Notes: a model not told the origin generated them from the sequence alone. A stretch of 64,000 nucleotides of DNA from CAZKNJ01 sp964554185 (GCA_964554185.1 CAZKNJ010000003.1:1-64000); one strand, 5' to 3'. Counted from the first letter of the stretch, positions 27,301 to 35,101 are shown. Translations and numbers: made by a program.

Positions 27301-27674
27301 CGCCCGTCGGGGCTGTAATCCACCACCAGGTCGGTGGCAGGATGGTAGGTCAGGCGCTGCGGAATGCCGCCCGCCACCGGCATGGTGTAGACGTCCTCGT
27401 TGCCGTCGTAGTTGGCGGTGAAAGCGATGGCCTTGCCGTCGGGGCTGAACTTGGGCAGCATCTCCTGCCCCGGGGGCGAACTCAGGGGGACGGCGGTGCC
27501 GCCCGCCTTGGGCACTATCCACACGTCGTTGTCGTAGACGAAGACGACTTTGTCGGCGCTGACGTCGGGATAGCGCAGCATTACCGCGCTGACCTCCTCC
27601 GCGGCGCGCGCGCTGAAGTAAAAGGTGGCAACGGCAAGAATGAGTACGAGCAAAGCGAGAATCAATCTCCGCAT
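24303..27674 (-). CDS. Exported tricorn-type protease (S41 family)
   Basis: 1123 residues. A signal peptide (RLILALLVLILAVATFYF) is followed by two beta-propeller regions with WD40-like/TolB-like blades (YSPDGRVIFSS, WSPDGQWIAYFSD, WSPDSKKIAFSD). An acidic insertion of about 65 residues (near 545-610, rich in Glu, Asp, Ala and Lys) comes next. The C1 domain carries the catalytic His in ELNVGHAYVW (about 775), followed by a PDZ domain and the S41 domain with nucleophile Ser in NESAGSGGDAF (about 1003) and Glu in WAIEGHGVDPDIEV. The full tricorn triad is present. It should cleave peptides entering through the propellers, in the periplasm given the signal peptide. ACCAGGAGGAA precedes the ATG. 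Monocistronic. Confidence 0.93.
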   Translation of the reverse strand: MRRLILALLVLILAVATFYFSARAAEEVSAVMLRYPDVSADKVVFVYDNDVWIVPKAGGTAVPLSSPPGQEMLPKFSPDGKAIAFTANYDGNEDVYTMPVAGGIPQRLTYHPATDLVVDYSPDGRVIFSSAREPTCPAGLRLYFASPTGALPEALPVAYGANASISDDGVWLAYTPWTREFRTWKRYQGGRATDLWLFNLKTYESHRITLFPGTDDLPMFHGDKIYFLSDAGPEHRLNIWVYDTKSAQREQVTRFTRYDVKWPSIGPDDLVFQYGDRLLLLHLSDHKTEQVQVNVPGDHPHVRLQTVDVSGSVSQVGISPQAKRLVANAHCDIWTLPAENGFPRDLNRTDGIAERYPAWSPDGQWIAYFSDKTGEYELCRQKSDGSGAEEQLTRNGNAFRYYPVWSPDSKKIAFSDKTGAYYVHDIDGGETIFIDRDPWDGQGLTAAWAQDSNWLAYTVASERNSNSVIKLYDLANRRSHQVTSDMFSSRDPAFDLSGEYLYFATDRSFSPTFSSFDQGTFVFTDATQLAVVPLRNDIASPFAPKNDEEEIKEEEDTKAEPEEAAVDADDSGENAEKAAEDEGAETAKKGDGKDKEVEPLKIDLEGLEERAELLPVSAGSYYGLQAGEKRVFYLSGYGRRRGGGEGGLSMYDLADQKEQTLILGASGFALTPDAKKMLVSARGGYFITQAGPGASLDKQVNTDGLTMRIDPRKEWRQIIYETWRLYRDFFYDPNMHGVDWGAARDQALELVKHAANRDDVSYVLGEMVGELNVGHAYVWSWPTEETRSMSVGLLGCDFERAQDADGNWGYRIKKIYDGADWELDVRGPLCHPGVDVHEGDFLLAVNGIPLAEDKSPYAALAGTAEKTTELTVSTKAVADDDSRQVLLQPAGSDYELRLRAWIETNRQHVFDRSDGRIGYIYVRNTSWSGLIDLQRQFLGQHNLDGLIIDERWNGGGMLPDRFIELLNRPVLNYWALHDGMSWRTPYRTHPGPQVMMINESAGSGGDAFPYYFRKAGLGKLIGTRTWGGLVGLTGNPGLIDGGYVSVPSFGIYELDGTWAIEGHGVDPDIEVIDDPTLLAKGIDPQLERAIQEVLEELKTHAWHDTPKPKYPDRSGAGVPKEEW

Positions 27675-27799
27675 GAGTGGTTCCTCCTGGTTGGAAGATG
27701 CCGGGGCGGCTCTGAACTCACCGATTTTACCATGCGGCGAAGATGCGGGGATTGAAACCTCAGCCCGCCCGTGTAACCTCTCCGGCGCCCCGCGTGTCT

Positions 27800-27805
27800 T
27801 ATTAT
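27800..27805 (+). promoter_or_regulatory. -10 box of the ECF sigma factor gene
   Basis: TATTAT, nine bases before the ATG at 27815, the same distance as at clpX. No ribosome-binding site is visible, so a leaderless mRNA is predicted. Confidence 0.4.
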
Positions 27806-27814
27806 TGGTAATAC

Positions 27815-28360
27815 ATGGCCCGCAGAACCGACGAATGGCCCCCGGAACTGGAAGCGCTGCTCCGCGAGCACTTCACCGCCGCCGCCGGCTTCTGCCGCTT
27901 TCTCGCCGGCAGCGAAGAAGCGGCGAAGGAGTTGCTGGCGGAGGCCGTGGCGTTGGCAGCTATGCGCTTCCGCCAGTTGCGCGACCGCGGCAAGTTCCGC
28001 CCCTGGCTCTACGCCATCATCCGCAACCGCTGGCGCAACACCTACAAGCGCAGGCGACGGGATGCCGTGATGGCGGAGCTGGAGCGCCTGTCCGCCTCGG
28101 CGAACCCGTCCAGGGAAGACTACGACCACAGGCTGGTGGATTACGCCCTGGCGCGGCTGCGTCCGGCGGAGCGCGAAGCCTTCGTGCTCTTCCACCTGGA
28201 AGACCTCTCGCTGAAGGAGGCTGGGGCAGTGCTGGGCGTCCGGCCCGGTGCCGTGAAGGTGCGCCTCCACCGCGCGCGCAGGCGGCTGGCGGCAGCGCTG
28301 GAAGGCGCCTTAGGGTACGCTGAAGAGAAGCTCGGGCCAAAGGAGAAAGAAGATGAGTGA
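27815..28360 (+). CDS. ECF-type RNA polymerase sigma factor
   Basis: 181 residues. Region 2 (about 10-85) is divergent but keeps the FRPWLYAIIRNRWRNTYKRRRR helix that contacts the -10 element and core polymerase. Region 4 (about 112-165) is clear: ALARLRPAEREAFVLFHLED, then the helix-turn-helix LSLKEAGAVLGVRPGAVKVR and LHRARRRL. The tail is Lys/Glu-rich. The stop overlaps by eight bases the start of a membrane-anchored FEPWH-family protein, the usual arrangement of a sigma factor and its membrane regulator. It is divergent from the tricorn gene. Target promoters are unknown. Confidence 0.9.
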   Translation: MARRTDEWPPELEALLREHFTAAAGFCRFLAGSEEAAKELLAEAVALAAMRFRQLRDRGKFRPWLYAIIRNRWRNTYKRRRRDAVMAELERLSASANPSREDYDHRLVDYALARLRPAEREAFVLFHLEDLSLKEAGAVLGVRPGAVKVRLHRARRRLAAALEGALGYAEEKLGPKEKEDE

Positions 28361-30248
28361 GCTCAATCCCGCTGTCCTGGACGCATGGGTGGAGAATACC
28401 CGCCAATTTCGGCAAGGCTACCAGCCGGGCTACTCGCTCGACGAGGTGAAAGAATCTGCGTACTTCGCCAGACGAAAGCTGAGCGCATTTTCGCGGAGGC
28501 GCAACCTTGCCATTGCCGCCGTCGCTGCAGTATTACTGGCTGGCGTCTGGATCATCGGCGCGCTTTCCGAGAGCAACGAGACTCCCGCTCCCGGAAGCTT
28601 CTGGGACCGTGCGGGTGGTGGTTTCACCAGTGGTTATGCTGCAATCGGCAATTGGTTCGGTGCCGCGCTGGAAGTCGGTCAGAAGGAGTATGAGAAGCGC
28701 GTAACCGAGGTCTTCCTCAACAAACTCATGACGATGGTCCTGCCGGATGATATCGCAGATAGCATCGGCAGCTTCGTGGATGAGATAACTGAACCGCTTG
28801 ACTTGGGGCGCGCCCGTGGGATGGTTGGTGGATTTTCGCAGCAGCCGGGAATTACGGAATACTACCAGGATATGGTTCAGTTTGGCTGGAGGCCCATCCG
28901 CAGCCAGTTGAAGAGCATTGAGGGCTTGCCGCTGGATTCACCGGTGAAGCCTTATGAGCAACTGACTTCGCGTGAGCGGGCGTTGCTGAGCCCCACTTAC
29001 ACCTATCAACGCTATATGGGCGACAACGGCTCACCGGGCTCCGATATGCTCCCCTTCCGGTTGGCGTTTCTGTGCACCAACGACCAGCGGGTGGATGAGC
29101 GCCTGGACGAACTGGATGCACGCGCTTATGCGCGCAGGCTAATTGGCTCCGAAGGATACTTGGGAATGATAGAGGCGCGGCGGGCCTTCTCCCGGGAGGA
29201 GGGCGACCGCTGGTTGGCGAAGAATTTCCTGGTGCGGGTAGCCTCTCCCGTCAGCGGCCGGGTCTTTGAGCCCGACCACCCTGAGTTTTCGCGCGGCAAC
29301 GGCTACATCAAACGCATAACTGACCAATCTTCAGTACAGCAGCTGGAGAAGGCGGTGATGGATGCCGGCGTAGTGGAGCTGGATAATATTTACGTGCAGG
29401 CGTCCCCCGGCCACGATTGGTCGGCGCTAAAGCAGATTGAGTGGTTCTACTTCAGGGTATTCGGCGAGGATAGTGTCATAGCGGAAGGTATCATCCCGGT
29501 GGACAGCGTGAGCTTCCCCGCTAGCGCTCTGCACACGGAGGATTTCTCCGAGAGGACATTACGCCGCTTTCGGGAGAGACTTGCCGAGGCGCGCAAACCC
29601 GCGTTGGATTATGAGGAGTGGCTGCACGCGCAGACGACTGCCGAGCTGGGGGTCTATGCGGCTGGGCTCTTGCGGAACACCAGGCTGAACGACGCGCTGA
29701 GGATTCCCCTGGACACCTCCGGCGCCAGCAACGATGAGCTGAACGCCGTCAGACGCGGCAATGTGCGCGGCCTCAAGTCCGATAGCATCTCTGGGCTTCC
29801 GCTGGACGACCCGCTGCCTGCGCCGTCAGACTTGATGCAGGACGAGCGCGTGCTGATCGCGACCGCCTTGAACGGCGACAACTCGGCGCTTAGCTGGTTC
29901 AGAGCCACAGGCGCCACAGCCATTTCATCAGTTGCGGACTGGATGCCATACTCCTTCAGTCGCGACCAGCTAAGGCAGCTGCTGAGGTCTGACAGCGTAC
30001 AGGGGGGGGGATCGCTGAAGGAATACCTGAGGAAGATCCCGCCGCCTTACGCCTCCGGCACGCCTTACGACTTCTTCCTCCCCATCTACCGCGACTTTGA
30101 GCCCTACCAGGGGTATTTTGAGCGCATCGTGGAGCCGGAGGCGTTCGCCAAGGTGGAGCGGGCCGCCGGGCACCCGGTGAAGGACGCTATCTACTTCCGC
30201 CTCTACGGCGCCGAGCGCGTCATCGCCGAAGGCGTCTGGGCGGAGTAG
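28353..30248 (+). CDS. Membrane-anchored two-module FEPWH protein, candidate sigma regulator
   Basis: 631 residues, overlapping the sigma-factor gene by eight bases. About 48 cytoplasmic residues (SELNPAVLDAWVENTRQFRQ in pattern) come first, then one membrane segment (NLAIAAVAAVLLAGVWIIGA, about 50-69) and a long extracytoplasmic part. Two FEPWH modules are present: FEPDHPEFSRGNGYIKRI from 305 with FYFRVFGEDSVIAEGII, and a reduced FEPYQGYFERI from 582 with YFRLYGAERVIAEGVW at the extreme C-terminus. Entry helices LDSPVKPYEQLTSRERALL and LDDPLPAPSDL precede them. The gene order, overlap and topology are those of an ECF anti-sigma factor, but no zinc HxxxCxxC anti-sigma motif is present, so that role is inference. 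A G8 tract lies inside the gene at 30003-30010. Confidence 0.8.
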   Translation: MSELNPAVLDAWVENTRQFRQGYQPGYSLDEVKESAYFARRKLSAFSRRRNLAIAAVAAVLLAGVWIIGALSESNETPAPGSFWDRAGGGFTSGYAAIGNWFGAALEVGQKEYEKRVTEVFLNKLMTMVLPDDIADSIGSFVDEITEPLDLGRARGMVGGFSQQPGITEYYQDMVQFGWRPIRSQLKSIEGLPLDSPVKPYEQLTSRERALLSPTYTYQRYMGDNGSPGSDMLPFRLAFLCTNDQRVDERLDELDARAYARRLIGSEGYLGMIEARRAFSREEGDRWLAKNFLVRVASPVSGRVFEPDHPEFSRGNGYIKRITDQSSVQQLEKAVMDAGVVELDNIYVQASPGHDWSALKQIEWFYFRVFGEDSVIAEGIIPVDSVSFPASALHTEDFSERTLRRFRERLAEARKPALDYEEWLHAQTTAELGVYAAGLLRNTRLNDALRIPLDTSGASNDELNAVRRGNVRGLKSDSISGLPLDDPLPAPSDLMQDERVLIATALNGDNSALSWFRATGATAISSVADWMPYSFSRDQLRQLLRSDSVQGGGSLKEYLRKIPPPYASGTPYDFFLPIYRDFEPYQGYFERIVEPEAFAKVERAAGHPVKDAIYFRLYGAERVIAEGVWAE

Positions 30249-30278
30249 GGTGCCATCCAGCCGCCGCCAGCCCTAATC

Positions 30279-30287
30279 TGGTAGAAT
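30279..30287 (+). promoter_or_regulatory. Extended -10 promoter of phoH
   Basis: TGGTAGAAT, ending 12 bases before the TTG at 30300. The predicted leader is about six bases. Confidence 0.45.
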
Positions 30288-30299
30288 CATAGTTCACGC

Positions 30300-31316
30300 T
30301 TGGTAGCCGATGACTTCGACAACCGGGAAGCGCGCGAGGAGGGCCTCGCGAGCGAAACCATCAGCCTGCGGGGCAACCGGGAGCTGAAGGAGCTCCTGGG
30401 GGACTTTGATTGCCACCTGCGCCGCCTGCGCTCGGATCTGGGCGTCAAGCTCTACACCAAGGGCCAGGCGGTTCACATTGTGGGCGCGCCCGAGGACGTG
30501 CGCCGCGCCTACAGCGTCATCCACGACCTGCTGCGCATTGTGCGCCGCGAGGGGGAACTGAAGGAACAGGACGTTGACGAACGGCTGGCGCAGGAGATGG
30601 AGGAGATGCAGCAGGGCGTGCCGGTCAAGGGCAACGAGCTGCTGCCGATGGTGCCCAACGTCAATCCGCGCACCCCCGGCCAGGAAGAGTACCTTCGCGC
30701 CATCGCCGAAAACGACGTGACGCTGTGCTTCGGCCCGGCCGGCACCGGCAAGACCTTCCTCAGCGTCGCCGCCGCCATTTCGCACTTCAAGCGCGGAATG
30801 GTGAACCGGCTGGTGCTCACGCGGCCGGCGGTGGAGGCGGGCGAATCGCTGGGCTTCCTGCCCGGCACGCTGGTGGAGAAGGTCAATCCTTACCTCGTCC
30901 CGCTGTTTGACGCGCTCAACGACATCCTCGGCTTTGACCGCGCGCGCAAGATGATTGAGCGCGGGGTGGTGGAAGTCGCGCCGCTGGCGTTCATGCGTGG
31001 CCGCAGCCTCAACCACAGCTTCATCATCCTGGACGAGGCGCAGAACACCACTTATCCCCAGATGAAGATGTTCCTCACGCGCATGGGGCGGGGGAGCCGC
31101 GCGGTGGTCACCGGCGACATCACCCAGATTGACCTGGCGAAGCGCGAGGATTCGGGCTTCGTCTCGGCGCTGCGCGTGCTGAAGGAGTTCGGCCCCGGCG
31201 TCACTACGATTGAGCTGAAGCACTCCGATGTGGTGCGCAACCCGATAGTGCAGCGCATCATTAACGCCTACGACTGCTTTGAAGGGAAGGAGCGCGACCC
31301 GGGAGGCGCGGAGTGA
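30300..31316 (+). CDS. phoH: PhoH family ATPase
   Basis: 338 residues from a TTG start. An N-terminal KH-like segment (about 20-80) is followed by the PhoH ATPase with Walker A FGPAGTGKTFLSVAAA (145-152 core), Walker B FIILDEAQNTT, and RAVVTGDITQIDL. PhoH-like proteins are RNA-linked ATPases, usually encoded beside a 7TM-HD phosphodiesterase and YbeY in Gram-positive bacteria and relatives. Here the 7TM-HD gene follows with overlapping stop and start (TGATG), but YbeY is not next. No ribosome-binding site precedes the TTG; the closest promoter box is 12 bases upstream. Role: probably ribosome or RNA quality control. Confidence 0.92.
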   Translation: MVADDFDNREAREEGLASETISLRGNRELKELLGDFDCHLRRLRSDLGVKLYTKGQAVHIVGAPEDVRRAYSVIHDLLRIVRREGELKEQDVDERLAQEMEEMQQGVPVKGNELLPMVPNVNPRTPGQEEYLRAIAENDVTLCFGPAGTGKTFLSVAAAISHFKRGMVNRLVLTRPAVEAGESLGFLPGTLVEKVNPYLVPLFDALNDILGFDRARKMIERGVVEVAPLAFMRGRSLNHSFIILDEAQNTTYPQMKMFLTRMGRGSRAVVTGDITQIDLAKREDSGFVSALRVLKEFGPGVTTIELKHSDVVRNPIVQRIINAYDCFEGKERDPGGAE

Positions 31317-33364
31317 TGGCGGAGGAACGCAACAATCGGGCCGGCCGCCGCAAGTGGAAGCCGCCTTTGGCGCTGACGCAGCTTGCGGGCGCGCTGGTCT
31401 TCTTCGCTTTCACCCTCGGCCTGCTGTACGTGCACATGATCCTGTTCCCCGTGCGCCTGGTGCCGGGGCAGGTGGTTGCTTTTGACATCAAGTCGCCGAT
31501 GGACACCACCTATGTGGACTCCGCCGAGCTGTCCGCCCTGCGCAAGGGCGGCAAGGCCAGCATCCTGGATCCCAGCGTGGCCGAGCGGGCGTTGCTGAAT
31601 ATGAGCAACTTCTTCGCCGGCCTGCACCGGGCGCGGCTGGCGGGCGGCGACGCCAACCAGCAGGTGGAGAAGCTCTCCGGGGACTATGGAGTCCCATCGC
31701 AGTTTGTGGCGGAGCTCATCACCTTCTCGGAAGATGAGCTGGACGACGTGCAGAACTACGCGCGTGAAGTGCTCACCAGCTTCATGCAGACCACGCTGGC
31801 GAAAGACGAAATCAGCCAGCTTCAGAACTCCTCAATGGAGTCCATGTCGCTGACCATGCCGGAGAAGGTGGCGGTGTTCTTCCTGGAGCAGAACATCGTT
31901 GAAGCGCCTGATATTCCCGAGGTGGAGAAGCACATCAAGAAGCTGGTCACGCACTCGATTGCTAAGGGAGAGATAATCCTCGCGGCCGGCGGGATGGTTG
32001 ACAGCGTGGTGCTGGACAAGCTGGAGGCGGTGGAAAGCGGCCTGTACAAGCAGCGCCACTACAACTTTGCGGGAATGGCAGTGCTGCTGCTGCTGCTGAT
32101 GTTGGTATGGTACGCCCACCTACGCTACTACAAGCAACAGATATTCCGCAATCCCGCGCTGTGGGGCCAGCTCACAGCGATTTTCTTTGTCAGCCTGCTG
32201 CTGTCGCTGGCGGTTGGCCGGATGCCGTTCCGTTACGTGTACTATTGCGTGCCTCTCGCAATTGCCGCCGCGGTGATTGTGCTGGTAACGATGTACGACG
32301 CTATCCTGGCGCTGTACTTTGGCATCGGTCTGGCGCTGATAGCCTCCCTGGCGCTCAATTTCAACAGCAATCTCGCAGCCTACCTGCTGGTCTCCAGCAC
32401 CTATCCCGTGGTTTTCCTTCATCGCCGATCCACGCCGCGCCATCTAGCGGTTTTCGGCTTCAACCTCGGGCTGGCGAACCTGGCGCTGGTGCTGGTGGTG
32501 ATACTTGTATCGGTGGAGACTTTCTCCTGGTGGGCGATTGGATATGCTTTCTTCACCGGCGTGGCGGCGGCGGTGCTAGCGCTGGGCATCACCCCCATTC
32601 TGGAGATGCTCTCGGCGCAATTGACGCCGAGCAAGCTTCAGGCGCTGCTCAACCCGGAGAATCCGATGCTCAAGCGGCTGCTGGAGGAGGCTCCCGGCAC
32701 CTACTTCCACTCAATGGTAATGGCGTCAATGGCGGAGGAGGCCTGCAACGAAATCGGTGCCAACGGCCTGCTGGCGAAAGTGGGCTGTATGTACCACGAC
32801 ATCGGCAAGCTCAAGCGCCCGGGCTTCTTCGCCGAGAACATCAGTGACCTCAGCAAGAATCCGCACCAGCACTTGCCGCCGGAGAGCAGCTTCAACATCA
32901 TCGCCCAGCACATCACCGATGGCCTGGAGCTTGGCCGCAAGGCCGGCCTGCCGTCAGAGGTGCTCGCATTCATCCCCGAGCATCACGGCACAACCATCGT
33001 GAAGTACTTTTACGAGGAGGCGCGGAAGCGGGCCGAGGCGGACGGCGCATCAGTGGATGAGGATGATTTCCGCTACCACGGGCCCAATCCACATGGGCGC
33101 GAGACGGCGGTGGTGATGCTGGCGGACACCTGCGAGGCTAAGGTGCGGGCGATGGAGTCTTTCACCGAACAGGAAGTCTCCGAGACCGTGATGGAGGTGG
33201 TTGATTCCAAGGTGAAAGGCGGATACTTGAATGAATCCGGCCTGACCGTTGGCGACATCAACCGGATTGCGGGAGCGTTTACGCGCGTCTTGGTGAACCT
33301 GCACCACGCCCGGCTGAAATATCCCGAGCAGAACGACACCGGGGTGGCCTCCGTCAGTGATTAG
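31316..33364 (+). CDS. 7TM-HD cyclic di-AMP phosphodiesterase (PgpH/YqfF type)
   Basis: 682 residues. An N-terminal membrane segment (LAGALVFFAFTLGLLYVHMI), a large extracytoplasmic domain of about 215 residues, seven membrane segments (about 245-445), and a cytoplasmic HD domain with FHSMVMASMAEEACNE, CMYHDIGKLKRPGFF, HITDGLELGRKAGLP and PEHHGTTIVKYFY; all HD metal ligands are present. PgpH-type enzymes hydrolyse cyclic di-AMP and link it to osmotic and wall homeostasis. No cyclic di-AMP synthase is in the window. The ATG at 31316 overlaps the phoH stop, so the two are translationally coupled; a GTG one codon earlier is possible. Confidence 0.94.
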   Translation: MAEERNNRAGRRKWKPPLALTQLAGALVFFAFTLGLLYVHMILFPVRLVPGQVVAFDIKSPMDTTYVDSAELSALRKGGKASILDPSVAERALLNMSNFFAGLHRARLAGGDANQQVEKLSGDYGVPSQFVAELITFSEDELDDVQNYAREVLTSFMQTTLAKDEISQLQNSSMESMSLTMPEKVAVFFLEQNIVEAPDIPEVEKHIKKLVTHSIAKGEIILAAGGMVDSVVLDKLEAVESGLYKQRHYNFAGMAVLLLLLMLVWYAHLRYYKQQIFRNPALWGQLTAIFFVSLLLSLAVGRMPFRYVYYCVPLAIAAAVIVLVTMYDAILALYFGIGLALIASLALNFNSNLAAYLLVSSTYPVVFLHRRSTPRHLAVFGFNLGLANLALVLVVILVSVETFSWWAIGYAFFTGVAAAVLALGITPILEMLSAQLTPSKLQALLNPENPMLKRLLEEAPGTYFHSMVMASMAEEACNEIGANGLLAKVGCMYHDIGKLKRPGFFAENISDLSKNPHQHLPPESSFNIIAQHITDGLELGRKAGLPSEVLAFIPEHHGTTIVKYFYEEARKRAEADGASVDEDDFRYHGPNPHGRETAVVMLADTCEAKVRAMESFTEQEVSETVMEVVDSKVKGGYLNESGLTVGDINRIAGAFTRVLVNLHHARLKYPEQNDTGVASVSD

Positions 33365-33422
33365 CGGCTCGCGCGGAATGGTTTTCCGGTTTATTGGAAC
33401 TTACGCCGCATCCCGAAGTCTG

Positions 33423-33428
33423 TATTAA
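33423..33428 (+). promoter_or_regulatory. -10 box before the FEPWH gene that follows pgpH
   Basis: TATTAA in the context TCTGTATTAAC, eight bases before the ATG at 33437, with no ribosome-binding site. It would give a leaderless mRNA separate from phoH-pgpH. Confidence 0.35.
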
Positions 33429-33436
33429 CACCTGAA

Positions 33437-34486
33437 ATGGTTGCGCCCCGCCAAAACAAGCGCAAGGAGCCCAAGGCCAAGCCCTCGGTGCTGGTCGGGC
33501 TGATTTCGCTCGCAGCTGTCGTCGGCATCGCTGCAGCCGTGTCGGCGTTGCTGACCGGCGGCATGAGCGATATCCCGGGCCAGGCGCAAACCGCCGTGCA
33601 GGATGCGAGTGCGGCAGTTGAGGCTGGCGGCAAAGGCGGGGAACGCAAGCTAAACCGGCAGGCGGTTATTGCCGCCAGGGTGTCCTCCATGCTGTCGGAG
33701 CTCACGCTTGAACGTGAGCGTCTGGCGGAGTTCAGCACGATGGAGGAAGTCAGCCGCGCGATGCCGACCAAGTTCTACCCCTCGCGGGAACGAATCAGGA
33801 CAGCTCAGCGCGGCTTCTATGAGGGAGTTGCCCAGAGACTCGGGCACATCGCCGGCGAGCCGCTTACTGACCCCGTGAAGCCCTATTCGGAGCTGTCGCG
33901 GCGGGAGAAGCTGCTTCTTTTCTCCGACTGGGCGGGGACCGACTACATTGACCAGCCGGTGTACGTGGCATTGATGGCGCGCATGAATATGGCAGACATC
34001 AGCTTCGTGCCGGACTTCCATACCTTTGCCTCGCTCTGGACCGAAGCCGATCTGGAGAACCTGGCAGCCATCCGTGAAGCCTCCGGGGGCGACCACGGCA
34101 AGATGCAGATGTTGATTGCCGATGAATGGCTGCCGCTGTTCGTAAGCCCGGTGTCGTATACCTGCTTTGAGCCCTGGCACAGCGAGTGGGCCGCCGGCCA
34201 CGGCTTCATCGTAGAGATTGCTGACAAGGGAGAGCGCCAGCGGCTGGTGGAGGCAATCGTCTCAACTCAGATTGAGATGAGGAGTGCCGCCATTGGCCCG
34301 AGTGACGTGGACCGTATGCTGAAAGGGGAGAGTACTGCCAGCCCCGGACCGCAGGAGAGCAGCTATAACTATGCGAAGTTCTACTACTACCGCATATACG
34401 GCGAGCATGAAGGCTCAGTCATCGCCGAGGGAATCTACCAGATGGACAGCTACGACTGGGTGCAGCGCCGCTGGACCCGCAACTAG
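33437..34486 (+). CDS. Membrane-anchored FEPWH-family protein
   Basis: 349 residues. A short, very basic cytoplasmic start (APRQNKRKEPKAKPS) precedes one membrane segment (VLVGLISLAAVVGIAAAVSALL, about 17-38), an Ala/Gly-rich spacer and one FEPWH module. The entry helix LTDPVKPYSELSRREKLLLF (about 140-160) closely matches the sigma-linked paralogue. The hallmark FEPWHSEWAAGHGFIVEI begins at 244, with Gly-His-Gly in place of Gly-Asn-Gly, and the closing motif is FYYYRIYGEHEGSVIAEGIY. It lies 72 bases after the pgpH-like gene, where relatives of this locus have ybeY. Its stop shares a CTAG with the convergent ubiX stop. Function unknown. Confidence 0.78.
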   Translation: MVAPRQNKRKEPKAKPSVLVGLISLAAVVGIAAAVSALLTGGMSDIPGQAQTAVQDASAAVEAGGKGGERKLNRQAVIAARVSSMLSELTLERERLAEFSTMEEVSRAMPTKFYPSRERIRTAQRGFYEGVAQRLGHIAGEPLTDPVKPYSELSRREKLLLFSDWAGTDYIDQPVYVALMARMNMADISFVPDFHTFASLWTEADLENLAAIREASGGDHGKMQMLIADEWLPLFVSPVSYTCFEPWHSEWAAGHGFIVEIADKGERQRLVEAIVSTQIEMRSAAIGPSDVDRMLKGESTASPGPQESSYNYAKFYYYRIYGEHEGSVIAEGIYQMDSYDWVQRRWTRN

Positions 34487-35100
34487 CCCGCCTCCTCGGG
34501 ATTCCATTTCCACCTTTCTGTGGTCTCAAGGCCGCAGTGCTGCATGATTCGTTCAACCAGCGCGTCGTTCACATCTTCCAGAGTCCGAGGCTTGTAGTAG
34601 TAGCCGATCACCGGTGGCAGCACTACCGCTCCCGCATGCGTGACCCGCAGCATGTTCTCCAGGTGAATCGTCGACAGCGGCGTCTCCCGCGCTGCGAGAA
34701 CGAGCTTGCGCCTTTCCTTCAGTGCAACATCGGCGCACCGCGTTATAAGGCAGTTTGAGTATCCTGCCGCAATACGCGCGAGCATCCCCATGGAGCAGGG
34801 GCAGACAACCATCGCGTCCCAGCTGCAACTGCCGGAGGCGATGAGGCCGAACAGGTCGCCGGGCTCATACTGGTGAACCTCCGCGGCCAGAGCGGTTCCC
34901 GCGGACTGCATGTCGGCGATCACCGCTTCCAGGCGCGGCTCAACGCCGGTTTCCTGGCGAAAGATCCTTGAGCCGGTGGGAGAGAACACGAGGTGCAGCG
35001 TCAAGTCGCAGGTAAACAGCCGGTGCAGCAGCCGTAGCGCGAGCGGGCCGCAGCTTGCGCCACTCACGGCGCAAACAACCGCATGCTTGCCACTTTGCAT
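34483..35100 (-). CDS. ubiX: Flavin prenyltransferase UbiX
   Basis: 205 residues of the UbiX/Pad1 flavoprotein family: AVSGASCGPLALRLL near the N-terminus (usual SGASG has one substitution, Cys for Gly), VVCPCSMGMLARIAAGYSNCLITRCADVALKERRKLVL, and RETPLSTIHLENMLRV, then PPVIGYYYKPRTLEDVNDAL. It joins dimethylallyl phosphate to FMN to make the prenyl-FMN cofactor of UbiD decarboxylases. No ubiD is in the window. It begins one base after the SIR2-TPR stop codon, so the two are probably one transcript even though their roles look unrelated. Menaquinone or ubiquinone synthesis is the usual setting. Confidence 0.93.
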   Translation of the reverse strand: MQSGKHAVVCAVSGASCGPLALRLLHRLFTCDLTLHLVFSPTGSRIFRQETGVEPRLEAVIADMQSAGTALAAEVHQYEPGDLFGLIASGSCSWDAMVVCPCSMGMLARIAAGYSNCLITRCADVALKERRKLVLAARETPLSTIHLENMLRVTHAGAVVLPPVIGYYYKPRTLEDVNDALVERIMQHCGLETTERWKWNPEEAG

Positions 35101-35101
35101 C

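Noticed and set aside
30003..30010. G8 tract in the sigma-linked FEPWH gene, and further G8 tracts in thiL (about 9018-9026) and at the lptD start (44519-44526)
   Set aside because: These could allow slippage, but each is explained by Gly codons in an intact frame and there is no sign of alternative-length alleles.
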